A stretch of 14,460 nt of DNA from contig CAYMPW010000027.1 of assembly GCA_964392725.1 (NCBI GenBank), positions 1 to 14,460 of the forward strand, read 5' to 3'. This document shows, piece by piece, positions 1-6,727 of this stretch. Positions within the stretch are counted from its first letter, which is position 1; every line of letters starts with the position of its first letter. A program made the position numbers and the translations under genes. The DNA comes from CAYMPW01 sp964392725. GTDB taxonomy: Archaea > Thermoplasmatota > Thermoplasmata > Methanomassiliicoccales > Methanomethylophilaceae. The notes beneath the pieces are model-generated. The model was not told where the DNA came from. It did not search any database and saw only the letters and a list, made by a program, of their open reading frames with translations.

Positions 1-1
1 T

Positions 2-592
2 CACGACCCTACTGCCCCGAAGGGTTTAATAAATTCCAGTAAAAAAGACAAAGAGATCTGGGACAAATATTCATCTAACAAACAGATGTTAAATGAAATT
101 TCTGAAAAAATACTAGAAAATAATTTTGAAGAATCCATATATTTTGGTGAATGGATTCCTGATTTTTATGAGATTCCACCTGGTGAATATAAAGGAAGTT
201 GGATAAAAACAAGAGTAAATCATCAAATTTTTAGAAATGAAATTTTAAAAAACTACAATGGAACATGTTGTATAACAGGCATCGATTTTCCAGGTTTGTT
301 AATTGCAAGTCATATAAAACCTTGGAAAGTCGCATCAGGTGTAGAAAGAACTGATTCGTCCAATGGACTTTGCTTGAATAGCTTACATGATGCAGCGTTT
401 GACAAAGGATATATTACAATCGATACAGACTACACGATAGAAATCTCACCGATTTTAAAAAATAAATTATCTGATGCCATTTATGAAACACATTTCAAAA
501 AATATAATCATGAATGCATAAGTATACCAACGAAAAATAAACCTAAAAAAGAGTATATCGAATATCATAGAAGCAATATATTCAAATCATAA
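2..592 (+). CDS. HNH endonuclease-domain protein, 3' part (start off window)
   Basis: This is the C-terminal part of an HNH nuclease of the HNH_2 type, a domain common in restriction-like and stand-alone DNA endonucleases. The frame is open to the left edge, so the ATG at 86 is probably internal. The residues before it (HDPTAPKG...IWDKYSS) look like the linker that in this family follows an N-terminal domain. Visible motifs are a Cys-Cys-x-x-Thr-Gly segment, ASHIKPW (His codon at 311), then NGLCL followed by HDAAFDKG (about 360-410), which gives the His-Asn-His metal-dependent core. The gene ends in TAA, and 166 bases separate it from the next start. CG dinucleotides are scarce, as in the transporter genes that follow. 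Target DNA and partners are unknown. It could belong to a restriction or defence locus lying to the left, but nothing here shows that. Confidence 0.8.
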   Translation, partial: HDPTAPKGLINSSKKDKEIWDKYSSNKQMLNEISEKILENNFEESIYFGEWIPDFYEIPPGEYKGSWIKTRVNHQIFRNEILKNYNGTCCITGIDFPGLLIASHIKPWKVASGVERTDSSNGLCLNSLHDAAFDKGYITIDTDYTIEISPILKNKLSDAIYETHFKKYNHECISIPTKNKPKKEYIEYHRSNIFKS

Positions 593-664
593 TGATTCAC
601 CTTATTTTCAAATTAGAAAATGTGTTTCAGGTTTTATATAAGTACCATGTTAATTCAAAATACC

Positions 665-676
665 AAAATATAAAAA
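665..676 (+). promoter_or_regulatory. Candidate TATA box for the ABC importer
   Basis: The A/T stretch AAATATAAAAA is the best archaeal TATA-like element in the 593-758 gap. It would start transcription near 695-700 and leave a leader of about 60 bases containing the inverted repeat at 728-750. The region is AT-rich throughout, so this is a weak call. A second candidate, ATTATACA, lies inside the inverted repeat itself. Confidence 0.3.
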
Positions 677-727
677 AAAATCAATCAGCAATTTTACAAC
701 AAAGACTTAATACCATAATCAAATGTA

Positions 728-750
728 CAATTGGATTATACATCCAATTG
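728..750 (+). promoter_or_regulatory. 9-bp perfect inverted repeat before the binding-protein gene
   Basis: CAATTGGAT and ATCCAATTG form perfect 9-base arms around a 5-base spacer (TATAC) and end 8 bases before the ATG at 759. Position and symmetry suit an operator for a dimeric metal- or cofactor-responsive repressor of the DtxR or ArsR kind, or a hairpin in the 5' leader that affects translation. The regulator is not identified. It does not match an operator that I can name. Confidence 0.45.
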
Positions 751-758
751 GTGTTAAA

Positions 759-2057
759 ATGGATAATAAGGTTTTAGCAATTTTAGTCGTAGTTGCATTG
801 GTTGCAGTTTCTGCAGGTACAATCTTTATGCTGAATAATACAGCAGATGAAGCAGGAGCAGAAACGGGCAGATTAGTTGTTTACGGTAATGCAAACAATG
901 ATGACTACCTAGACAAACATGATATTGATTTTATTAACTCAATAATTTCAAAAGAAACCAGCTGGGATAAAGCAAAAAACCCATATGCTGATACAAACAA
1001 TGATAATAAAATCGACAACAAAGATGTCGAACTTCTTCAGAAATTTATCAACAAAGAAAAATCTGTAATGAAATACAAGGATGTTTGGGGCGGAGTCTCA
1101 TCCATCAACTATCCAATTTCTGGATCAATTGGTACAATGTATTGGGAACAGGCAGATCTTGCAATCTTACTTGGATTGTGGGACAGAGTATCTGCATGCG
1201 GATATGGTTCTTTAAACGAAGATAAAAATCCTGGATGGGAAAGTTTATACAGTTACGGAAAAGGATACAACGCAGATGTTGAAGTTGTCTTATCTTCAAA
1301 CGTTTCTGCATTAATTGCATATACACAGGGTGACGGAACTGCATTGGCAATAAAAGATGCAATCGAAAGTTCTGGATCTTCTATGAATATGATTGCTGCA
1401 CCTAACCAAGATAAATTGACATGCGTAATTACATCAGGCGTACTTCTTAGTTGTGAAAAAAGAGCATATGAATATGTAAAAGATTGTGATGATGCTGTAA
1501 AATATGCTGAAGAAAAACTTTCTGGAATCTCTGCTGAAAAAGCACCTAGAGTATTGGTATGTATGGTAAAAACCACATCAAATAACGGAGATATTCTCGT
1601 ATTGGGTAAGAGTCCAACATCTTCCAATGGTCTTTATACATACATGATGAAAACACCTGCTGTTATCCTTCAGCCTGAAAATGCCTCCGGATATTACACA
1701 AGCGTTACATCTGAATGGGTAATGGAACAGGATCCCGACTATATTTTGTTCGTTGGATCAGGTCTGTGGAGTTCAACAGCAACTGAATCAGAAATTCAAG
1801 AGGTTTTCGAAAGTAAAACAAAAGAATTATTCGGTGGAACGAATGCATACAAAAATCAAAAGATTTTTGCAACAGCCAACGGAACAATGGGATCATATTT
1901 CAACGGATTGGCATTCTTGACAGTTGCAGGAACTGTATTTGATGAAATCGAAGATTCCGTTGCAGACAAATATTGGAACTACTGGACCGATAAAAACTTT
2001 GCATTGTATGAATTTGAAGATGTTCCATCATACAAAGTTCGTGGATTGAGTTCTTAA
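759..2057 (+). CDS. Dockerin-domain ABC importer substrate-binding protein (Fe-siderophore/cobalamin type)
   Basis: Extracellular binding protein of the FecB/BtuF-like class, which captures a chelated metal or corrinoid for the permease and ATPase encoded next. The start at 759 is chosen because it gives MDNK followed directly by a hydrophobic segment (residues 5-25). The upstream ATG at 723 would add 12 residues, part of them encoded by the inverted repeat. No lipobox Cys is present, so the segment is probably a membrane anchor. Residues about 38-103 form a type I dockerin: two EF-hand-like calcium loops, N44-N46-D48-D52-D55 and D78-N80-D82-D86-D89, each followed by a helix. The binding domain runs from about 107 to 432, with typical stretches such as WEQADLAILLGLWDRV and, near the end, GSYFNGLAFLTVAG. 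Fusion of a dockerin to a transporter binding protein is unusual. The ligand cannot be told from sequence; iron chelates, cobamides or heme are all possible. Confidence 0.85.
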   Translation: MDNKVLAILVVVALVAVSAGTIFMLNNTADEAGAETGRLVVYGNANNDDYLDKHDIDFINSIISKETSWDKAKNPYADTNNDNKIDNKDVELLQKFINKEKSVMKYKDVWGGVSSINYPISGSIGTMYWEQADLAILLGLWDRVSACGYGSLNEDKNPGWESLYSYGKGYNADVEVVLSSNVSALIAYTQGDGTALAIKDAIESSGSSMNMIAAPNQDKLTCVITSGVLLSCEKRAYEYVKDCDDAVKYAEEKLSGISAEKAPRVLVCMVKTTSNNGDILVLGKSPTSSNGLYTYMMKTPAVILQPENASGYYTSVTSEWVMEQDPDYILFVGSGLWSSTATESEIQEVFESKTKELFGGTNAYKNQKIFATANGTMGSYFNGLAFLTVAGTVFDEIEDSVADKYWNYWTDKNFALYEFEDVPSYKVRGLSS

Positions 2058-2061
2058 ACAT

Positions 2062-2087
2062 AATGGCCGAAAGGCCATTTTTATTTT
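2062..2087 (+). terminator. Hairpin plus T-run between binding protein and permease genes
   Basis: AATGGCC and GGCCATT form a perfect 7-bp stem (2062-2068, 2073-2079) around a GAAA loop, followed by TTTTTATTTTT. It starts 4 bases after the binding-protein stop and ends about 15 bases before the permease start. A partial terminator or mRNA-stabilising hairpin here would give more binding protein than permease, a common arrangement in importer operons. Confidence 0.6.
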
Positions 2088-2101
2088 TATAATGTGATTA
2101 T

Positions 2102-3241
2102 ATGAACGAATTAAACGATCCATTGATTGGAAAAGTAGTGCGCAATTCTATAGGTGCATGGAAAGAGAAAGAAAGTAAACTATCTGAATCTACTGTATAT
2201 CTTGAATATAAAAAATCAATATTTTTAAAAATAATCTTTATTGTTAGTTGCGTGTTGATTGCAGTTGTATCTGCAGGATTGGCATTAACAATTGGCGAAT
2301 ATGAAATTGGATTCTTTGAATCGTATCAAATTTTATTTAATCACATCTTTGGAAATGTTCCAGATACCGTTGAAGCTGGTATGAAAGATTATGTTGTCTA
2401 TGAATTAAGATTGCCTAGAATCCTCGTAGGATTAATCACAGGCGCAGGATTGGCTGTTGCTGGTGCTGCAATGCAAAGTATTCTCAAGAACCCATTGGCG
2501 GATCCTTATACAACCGGTGTTTCTTCAGGTGCAGGATTTGGCGCCTCAATTGCCATTGTTATGGGTGCAACAATAGCTTCAGGACAGTATGCAATTGTCG
2601 TGAATGCATTTATGTTTGCACTTGTTCCTACGGCCGTTATTTTATTCATATCAAAGATAAAAGGATCTTCTCCAATAACTATGATCATGGCAGGAATTGC
2701 AGTGATGTACATCTTTGGTGCCATGACTACAATTATCAAATTATGGGCAGATCCCGATAGTTTGTCTGCACTTTATAGATGGCAAGTTGGAACATTAGCT
2801 GGTGCAGATTGGGCAGTGATTCCAATAATGGCCATTGTTACAATTATTGGTTGTATTTCTGTACAATTATTATCTGGAAAATTAAATATTTTATCTACAG
2901 GCGATGATAATGCAAAATCATTGGGTATAGATGCAGATAAATTAAGAATGATATGTCTTATAATTACAGCATTAATTAGTGCAGTAATTGTTAGTTTCAC
3001 AGGATTAATTGGATTTGTAGGTTTAGTTGCCCCACATATTGTAAGATTGTTTATCGGTCCTGACAATAGATATTTGATTGTGGCTTCTGCCTTTTTTGGT
3101 GCAGCACTGTTAGTATTAGCAGATCTGATTGGAAGAACAATAATTTCCCCCACTGTTCTACAAGTTGGTGTTATAACTGCGTTCTTAGGTGGACCTTTGT
3201 TCTTATGGTTGATTATCCGTAAAACGAATAGGGCATGGTGA
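2102..3241 (+). CDS. FecCD/BtuC-family ABC importer permease
   Basis: Membrane subunit of a type II ABC importer; two copies would form the channel for the ligand delivered by the upstream binding protein. At 379 residues it is somewhat longer than the usual 330-350 because of a hydrophilic N-terminal stretch of about 45 residues before the first membrane helix (LKIIFIVSCVLIAVVSAG). About ten hydrophobic segments follow. Family landmarks are LRLPRILVGLITGAGLAVAG, PLADPYTTGVSSGAGFGAS, RWQVGTLAGADW, the cytoplasmic ATPase-contact region around NAKSLGID, and GLIGFVGLVAPHIVRL. The start has no good Shine-Dalgarno site, and the gene is probably read from the upstream promoter through the hairpin. 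It ends in TGA, next to the ATPase start. Confidence 0.92.
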   Translation: MNELNDPLIGKVVRNSIGAWKEKESKLSESTVYLEYKKSIFLKIIFIVSCVLIAVVSAGLALTIGEYEIGFFESYQILFNHIFGNVPDTVEAGMKDYVVYELRLPRILVGLITGAGLAVAGAAMQSILKNPLADPYTTGVSSGAGFGASIAIVMGATIASGQYAIVVNAFMFALVPTAVILFISKIKGSSPITMIMAGIAVMYIFGAMTTIIKLWADPDSLSALYRWQVGTLAGADWAVIPIMAIVTIIGCISVQLLSGKLNILSTGDDNAKSLGIDADKLRMICLIITALISAVIVSFTGLIGFVGLVAPHIVRLFIGPDNRYLIVASAFFGAALLVLADLIGRTIISPTVLQVGVITAFLGGPLFLWLIIRKTNRAW

Positions 3242-3246
3242 AAAAA

Positions 3247-4029
3247 ATGGAGATAAAACTTGAAAATATGTCGTTCCAATACTCACCATCTGTGAAAGTT
3301 CTAAATGACATAAATTTAACATTAGATAGTCCAGGGCTTGTGTGCATCATCGGCCCAAATGGTGTTGGTAAATCTACATTGATAAAATGTATCAATAAAT
3401 TACTGAAACCGACATCTGGAGATGTGTTCATTAATGGAAAAAATATAAAAGAATATAACCTAAAAGAACTGGCTAAACGTATCGGATATGTTGCTGCCAC
3501 TCATGAAGAATGTTTCTCTATGTCAGTCTTAGATTCTATACTCATTGGCAGATACAATCATAGAAAATGGAGAACCAATGATGAGGATCTGGAGATAGCT
3601 CGCAAAGTAATGAAACTATTGCAGATTGAGAATCTTTCAACCAGAAGTCATAATGAACTTTCAGCCGGACAATATCAAAAAGTTGCCATAGCTAGAGGTT
3701 TGGTTCAAGAAACTGAAATATTAATTTTGGATGAACCTACATCCAATCTTGATGTTAAACATCAAGTGTACGTAACTGAGATGTTAAGGGCAATTTCAAT
3801 TGTAGAAAATAAATTGATAATTATGATTAGCCATGATCTTAACATATCTGCAAAATATGCACATAAGATTGTTGTGATGTCAAAACCCGGTCAAATATAT
3901 GATATTGGAACTCCAGAAGAAGTTATTTCAAAAGAAATGGTTCAAAATGTATACGGAGTTGATTGTAAAATTGTATATGATGATGTGAGACCACATGTGA
4001 TGTTAGGTTTTGCAATGGAAGATGAATAA
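3247..4029 (+). CDS. ABC importer ATP-binding protein (Fe-siderophore/cobalamin type)
   Basis: Cytoplasmic ATPase that powers the FecCD-type permease; 260 residues, normal for the family. The start at 3247 is preferred because GGTGA (3237-3241) lies 5 bases before it and MEIKLENMSFQY is a typical beginning. An ATG at 3235 would add four residues and overlap the permease stop. Motifs: Walker A GPNGVGKST (36-44), signature LSAGQ (138-142), Walker B ILILDEP (158-164), D-loop SNLD (166-169) and H-loop His196 in ISHDLN. The Q-loop is odd: where relatives have Tyr-Val-Pro-Gln this protein reads YVAATHEE (81-88), so the usual magnesium-contacting Gln is replaced by Ala, with a Glu pair a few residues on. 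All other catalytic motifs are intact, so it is probably active. Confidence 0.92.
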   Translation: MEIKLENMSFQYSPSVKVLNDINLTLDSPGLVCIIGPNGVGKSTLIKCINKLLKPTSGDVFINGKNIKEYNLKELAKRIGYVAATHEECFSMSVLDSILIGRYNHRKWRTNDEDLEIARKVMKLLQIENLSTRSHNELSAGQYQKVAIARGLVQETEILILDEPTSNLDVKHQVYVTEMLRAISIVENKLIIMISHDLNISAKYAHKIVVMSKPGQIYDIGTPEEVISKEMVQNVYGVDCKIVYDDVRPHVMLGFAMEDE

Positions 4030-4071
4030 ATATACAACAAATGCACAAAATTCCCAAAAACCCCTTAACTT

Positions 4072-4082
4072 TTTATTTATAA
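4072..4082 (+). promoter_or_regulatory. TATA-like box for the small zinc-ribbon gene
   Basis: TTTATTTATAA fits an archaeal TATA box. It would place the transcript start near 4104, about 18 bases before the ATG at 4122. The T-rich stretch just before it may also end the importer transcript. Confidence 0.5.
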
Positions 4083-4121
4083 CAGGATCAATCTTAAACC
4101 CGATCTTCTAAATTTCCATCC

Positions 4122-4268
4122 ATGATTACAATCCGCTGTCCCTTTTGCAACCAAGAACAGGATTCAACCGATATGAAATGCAACGGAACCGACAATGACG
4201 AATATTTTGAAAATTACCACTGTAAATGTGGGAAATGGTTTACTTTGACTTATTCTGACGCATCTTAA
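4122..4268 (+). CDS. Small zinc-ribbon protein (48 aa)
   Basis: A complete ORF of 48 codons plus TAA. The protein begins MITIRCPFCNQEQ and carries CPFC (Cys6, Cys9), a further Cys20, then CKCG (Cys34, Cys36) in YHCKCGKWFTLTY. Two cysteine knuckles with an aromatic strand after the second are typical of a one-domain zinc ribbon, often a nucleic-acid or protein adaptor. A TATA-like box lies about 45 bases upstream and a strong hairpin sits 2 bases after the stop, so the reading frame is framed by transcription signals and is probably a real gene. No specific family was recognised and the function is unknown. It lies at the point where base composition changes between the importer and the chorismate operon. 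Confidence 0.7.
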   Translation: MITIRCPFCNQEQDSTDMKCNGTDNDEYFENYHCKCGKWFTLTYSDAS

Positions 4269-4269
4269 A

Positions 4270-4293
4270 AATATATCAAATTAATGATATATT
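4270..4293. terminator. Bidirectional hairpin between convergent zinc-ribbon genes
   Basis: AATATATCA (4270-4278) and TGATATATT (4285-4293) are perfect 9-base arms around a 6-base loop. The hairpin fills the 27-base gap between the stop codons of two convergent genes, where a two-way terminator is expected. The stem is AT-rich, so it may be weak. Confidence 0.55.
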
Positions 4294-4295
4294 GT

Positions 4296-4799
4296 TTAAG
4301 ATTCAAAACTAGCCTTCTGCTGAGAAATGAAATATGCCACAATGAATCCTACGAATCCGACAAGCATAATCAATCCCAAGATTGAAGATATCAAACATGC
4401 TGCAAAAGCAATGGTATAATTCTTCTTAATTGCCGCAAGTAAGCAGGAAACAGCTGCAAAGACTCCGCTTGCAATCAAAATATATCCCGTTGCCAACGAA
4501 ATGTTGCGAAGTGCTTCTTCGGAAATCAATTGAGTAATCTGTGCCCAGAATTCCGGATTGGATTTAAGAATCTCAATTGTCGCATCCGTAGAAGTAACGG
4601 TATACACACCTTCGATAATCGCAAACAAAGCCCAAGCTCCGCACAAAATAGACATTACAACCAATGTGCTGTTGCTTCCGTTGTTCTGTGCCTGATACTC
4701 AGACTTAACGCCTCTCAGTTGATTTCCGCATGCCTGACAGAACGTCGCATCCGGGGAAACTTTAGAACCGCAATGATGACAAAACTCAACATCGTCCAT
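4296..4799 (-). CDS. Zinc-ribbon membrane protein
   Basis: A 167-residue protein with an N-terminal zinc ribbon, FCHHCGSKVSPDATFCQACG (Cys7, Cys10, Cys21, Cys24), a polar linker rich in Asn, Gln and Ser (about 28-44), and then hydrophobic segments near 45-70, 103-126 and 130-160; the last is long enough for two helices. A region of about 30 residues between the first two segments is polar and probably exposed. This architecture is widespread in archaea and bacteria without an agreed function. The cytoplasmic ribbon may recruit a partner to the membrane. Transcription is divergent from the chorismate operon. A TATA-like box on the minus strand (4821-4830) predicts a transcript starting almost at the ATG, i.e. 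leaderless. Confidence 0.8.
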   Translation of the reverse strand: MDDVEFCHHCGSKVSPDATFCQACGNQLRGVKSEYQAQNNGSNSTLVVMSILCGAWALFAIIEGVYTVTSTDATIEILKSNPEFWAQITQLISEEALRNISLATGYILIASGVFAAVSCLLAAIKKNYTIAFAACLISSILGLIMLVGFVGFIVAYFISQQKASFES

Positions 4800-4820
4800 G
4801 CAAATATGATGACATTCTTG

Positions 4821-4830
4821 ATATTAAAAA
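4821..4830 (-). promoter_or_regulatory. TATA-like box for the zinc-ribbon membrane protein
   Basis: On the minus strand this reads TTTTTAATAT, centred about 26 bases before the ATG at 4799. That spacing fits a leaderless archaeal transcript; no Shine-Dalgarno site is present. Confidence 0.5.
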
Positions 4831-4883
4831 CAGTCTTTGATTACTTCGTTCCCGCAGTACGAAAACAATCCGGATAAACACAT

Positions 4884-4891
4884 TGTATATC
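4884..4891 (+). promoter_or_regulatory. TATA-like box of the chorismate operon
   Basis: TGTATATC predicts transcription from about 4912-4914, just before the GAGGTG ribosome site at 4917-4922 and the GTG start at 4928. The fit between the three signals supports both the promoter and that start. Confidence 0.55.
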
Positions 4892-4927
4892 TACAATAAC
4901 CACCATCCAACAATCAGAGGTGCGAAG

Positions 4928-5719
4928 GTGTTGGGGAAACAGATCAGACTCGAAAGAATATCCTGTAGAAACAGTGGTAACTTCGTAATCATCCCCATGG
5001 ACCACGGAGTCACTTCCGGCCCCATAACCGGACTTCAGGATATCTCCAAAACCGTAAATGATGTTGCGGAAGGCGGAGCAACCGCGGTTCTTATGCAAAG
5101 CGGTTTGGTTCCCGCCGCACACAGAGGGTTCGGAAAAGATCTGGGTCTTATCGTTCACTTATCCGCATCAACCAATCTCGGAGATACGGAAGACAGAAAA
5201 GTTTTGGTTTCCACCGTAGAGGATTCCATCAAACTCGGAGCCGACGCGGTATCCATGCACGTAAACCTCGGAGGTCCCAACGAACCAGAAATGTTGGAAG
5301 ATCTCGGAAGAGTATCGTCGCAATGCAAACTCTGGGGAATTCCGCTTCTCGCAATGATGTACTACCGCGGATTCAGAGTATCCAATCCTTTTGATGTTGA
5401 AACCGTAGCTCACTGCGCAAGAGCCGCAGCGGAACTCGGAGCGGATTTGGTTAAAGTCAATTACACCGGAGATCAGGATTCATTCAAAGAAGTAGTAAAA
5501 GGCGCTACAATTCCCGTAGTCATAGCGGGAGGTCCGAAAACCGATTCGGATTTTGAAATTTTAAAAATGGTGGAAGATTCCATTAACGCGGGAGGAAGAG
5601 GAGTTTCCATGGGAAGAAACATCTTCCAACATGAAAATACACAAAAAATCACATCTGCCGTATCTTCAATCGTATTGAACGGATATTCGGCTGAAGAAGC
5701 AATGAAACAACTGAGGTGA
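4928..5719 (+). CDS. aroA': 2-amino-3,7-dideoxy-D-threo-hept-6-ulosonate (ADH) synthase
   Basis: Class I aldolase-like enzyme that joins a deoxy-ketohexose phosphate (DKFP) with L-aspartate semialdehyde to make ADH, the entry step of the archaeal DAHP-independent route to 3-dehydroquinate. With the GTG start at 4928 it has 263 residues. The start is chosen because GAGGTG (4917-4922) lies 5 bases before it and the TATA-like box is at 4884-4891; a longer TTG start at 4883 would lie at or before the promoter. Motifs: GKQIRLERI at the N-terminus, PMDHG (catalytic Asp25-His26), YYRG with the active-site Tyr, LVKVNYTGD with the Schiff-base Lys, and the phosphate loop GRGVSMGRNIFQ. It is the first gene of a six-gene chorismate operon, and its stop falls inside the start region of aroB'. 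Confidence 0.95.
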   Translation: MLGKQIRLERISCRNSGNFVIIPMDHGVTSGPITGLQDISKTVNDVAEGGATAVLMQSGLVPAAHRGFGKDLGLIVHLSASTNLGDTEDRKVLVSTVEDSIKLGADAVSMHVNLGGPNEPEMLEDLGRVSSQCKLWGIPLLAMMYYRGFRVSNPFDVETVAHCARAAAELGADLVKVNYTGDQDSFKEVVKGATIPVVIAGGPKTDSDFEILKMVEDSINAGGRGVSMGRNIFQHENTQKITSAVSSIVLNGYSAEEAMKQLR

Positions 5720-6726
5720 TTTTTATTCCTGAAATTTGGATTGACGCTTCACAACCCGATAACCAAGACGAAAGAAAGAATCTTGTTACCGACGGCATAG
5801 AATCGGGAATATCATCTTTCATAGTAAGAAAAGAAGATAATTTCTCAACTTTGGGAAGAATTCAAACTTTATACGTGGACAATTCCGCACTCGTGGGAAA
5901 CGTTGAAGGAAAAATCGTAAAAATCGAATCTCCCGAACAGTTGGAATCCGTAATTAAATGTTCAAAAGAAAATGAAATTATAATTTTCAAAGAATCCGAT
6001 TGGAACGTAATTCCTTTGGAAAATGCCATTGCATCATTATCAAAAAAATCCAAGGTTTTTGCATATGCATCATCGGAATCTTTTGCCAAAATGCTTCTCG
6101 GTGTTTTGGAAAAAGGTGTGGATGGAATCGTTACCGATTCAATACAAATAGCGAAATTCATTCACAACAACCAAACATCCGGATCTTTGAAATTGGATTC
6201 CGTTAAAATAACCAAAATCGAAGTTCTCGGTTCCGGAGACAGAGTCTGCGTTGATACCTGTTCCGCAATGAAACCCGGAGAAGGTATGCTTATCGGATCC
6301 CAAGCATCCTGTTTGTTTTTGGTTCAATCCGAAAGCGAAGTCGTAGGATATGTGGAACCCAGACCTTTCCGCGTAAACGCAGGTGCGATCCACTCATACA
6401 TTTTATCGAATAACGGAAAAACATCATATCTTTCAGAAATCAAAGCGGGTTCCGTCATCAACATAGTAAACAGAAACGGAGAAACCAAAACCGTAAACGT
6501 GGGAAGGTGCAAAACAGAAGAAAGACCTTTGATTCTTGTTGAAGCAACCGACGAAACTTCGTTATATTCAATTATTCTTCAAAATGCGGAAACCGTAAAA
6601 TTGGTTTCCGAATCTTCTTCGATATCGGTATCCGAACTTAAAGTCGGAGATGTTGTTTTAGCTAAGCTGGGAAAAGGCGGAAGACACTTCGGAACCGAAG
6701 TGGATGAAAAAATCAGCGAGCGTTAA
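5716..6726 (+). CDS. aroB': 3-dehydroquinate synthase II
   Basis: NAD-dependent enzyme that oxidatively deaminates and cyclises ADH to 3-dehydroquinate, working right after AroA'. The product is 336 residues from the GTG at 5716, which overlaps the aroA' stop by 4 bases. The N-terminus (EIWIDAS) and central block are family-typical: GSGDRVCVDTCS, MKPGEGMLIGSQ, RPFRVNAGAIHSYIL, KTSYLSEIKAGS and VGRCKTEERPLILVEAT. The start is uncertain: GAGGTGA (5713-5719), a 7-base match to the 16S tail, contains the GTG itself, and an in-frame ATT at 5725 lies exactly 5 bases after it, the spacing seen at other starts here. Initiation at ATT would remove three residues. No in-frame ATG, GTG or TTG follows nearby. 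Confidence 0.95.
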   Translation: MIFIPEIWIDASQPDNQDERKNLVTDGIESGISSFIVRKEDNFSTLGRIQTLYVDNSALVGNVEGKIVKIESPEQLESVIKCSKENEIIIFKESDWNVIPLENAIASLSKKSKVFAYASSESFAKMLLGVLEKGVDGIVTDSIQIAKFIHNNQTSGSLKLDSVKITKIEVLGSGDRVCVDTCSAMKPGEGMLIGSQASCLFLVQSESEVVGYVEPRPFRVNAGAIHSYILSNNGKTSYLSEIKAGSVINIVNRNGETKTVNVGRCKTEERPLILVEATDETSLYSIILQNAETVKLVSESSSISVSELKVGDVVLAKLGKGGRHFGTEVDEKISER

Positions 6727-6727
6727 T

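Noticed and set aside
86..592. HNH gene starting at the ATG at 86
   Set aside because: The frame is open to the window edge and the residues before the ATG resemble the family's linker, so the ATG is more likely internal.
592..777. 61-codon plus-strand ORF after the HNH gene
   Set aside because: Its composition is that of the AT-rich spacer, it resembles nothing, and it overlaps the inverted repeat and the start of the binding-protein gene.
2773..3279. Minus-strand ORF of 168 codons opposite the permease
   Set aside because: It lies antisense to a well-conserved gene, and its sequence looks like a mirror of membrane-protein codons without any domain.
4530..4877. Plus-strand ORF of 115 codons opposite the zinc-ribbon membrane protein
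   Set aside because: It is antisense to a protein with clear Cys motifs and runs into the divergent promoter region; no recognisable domain.
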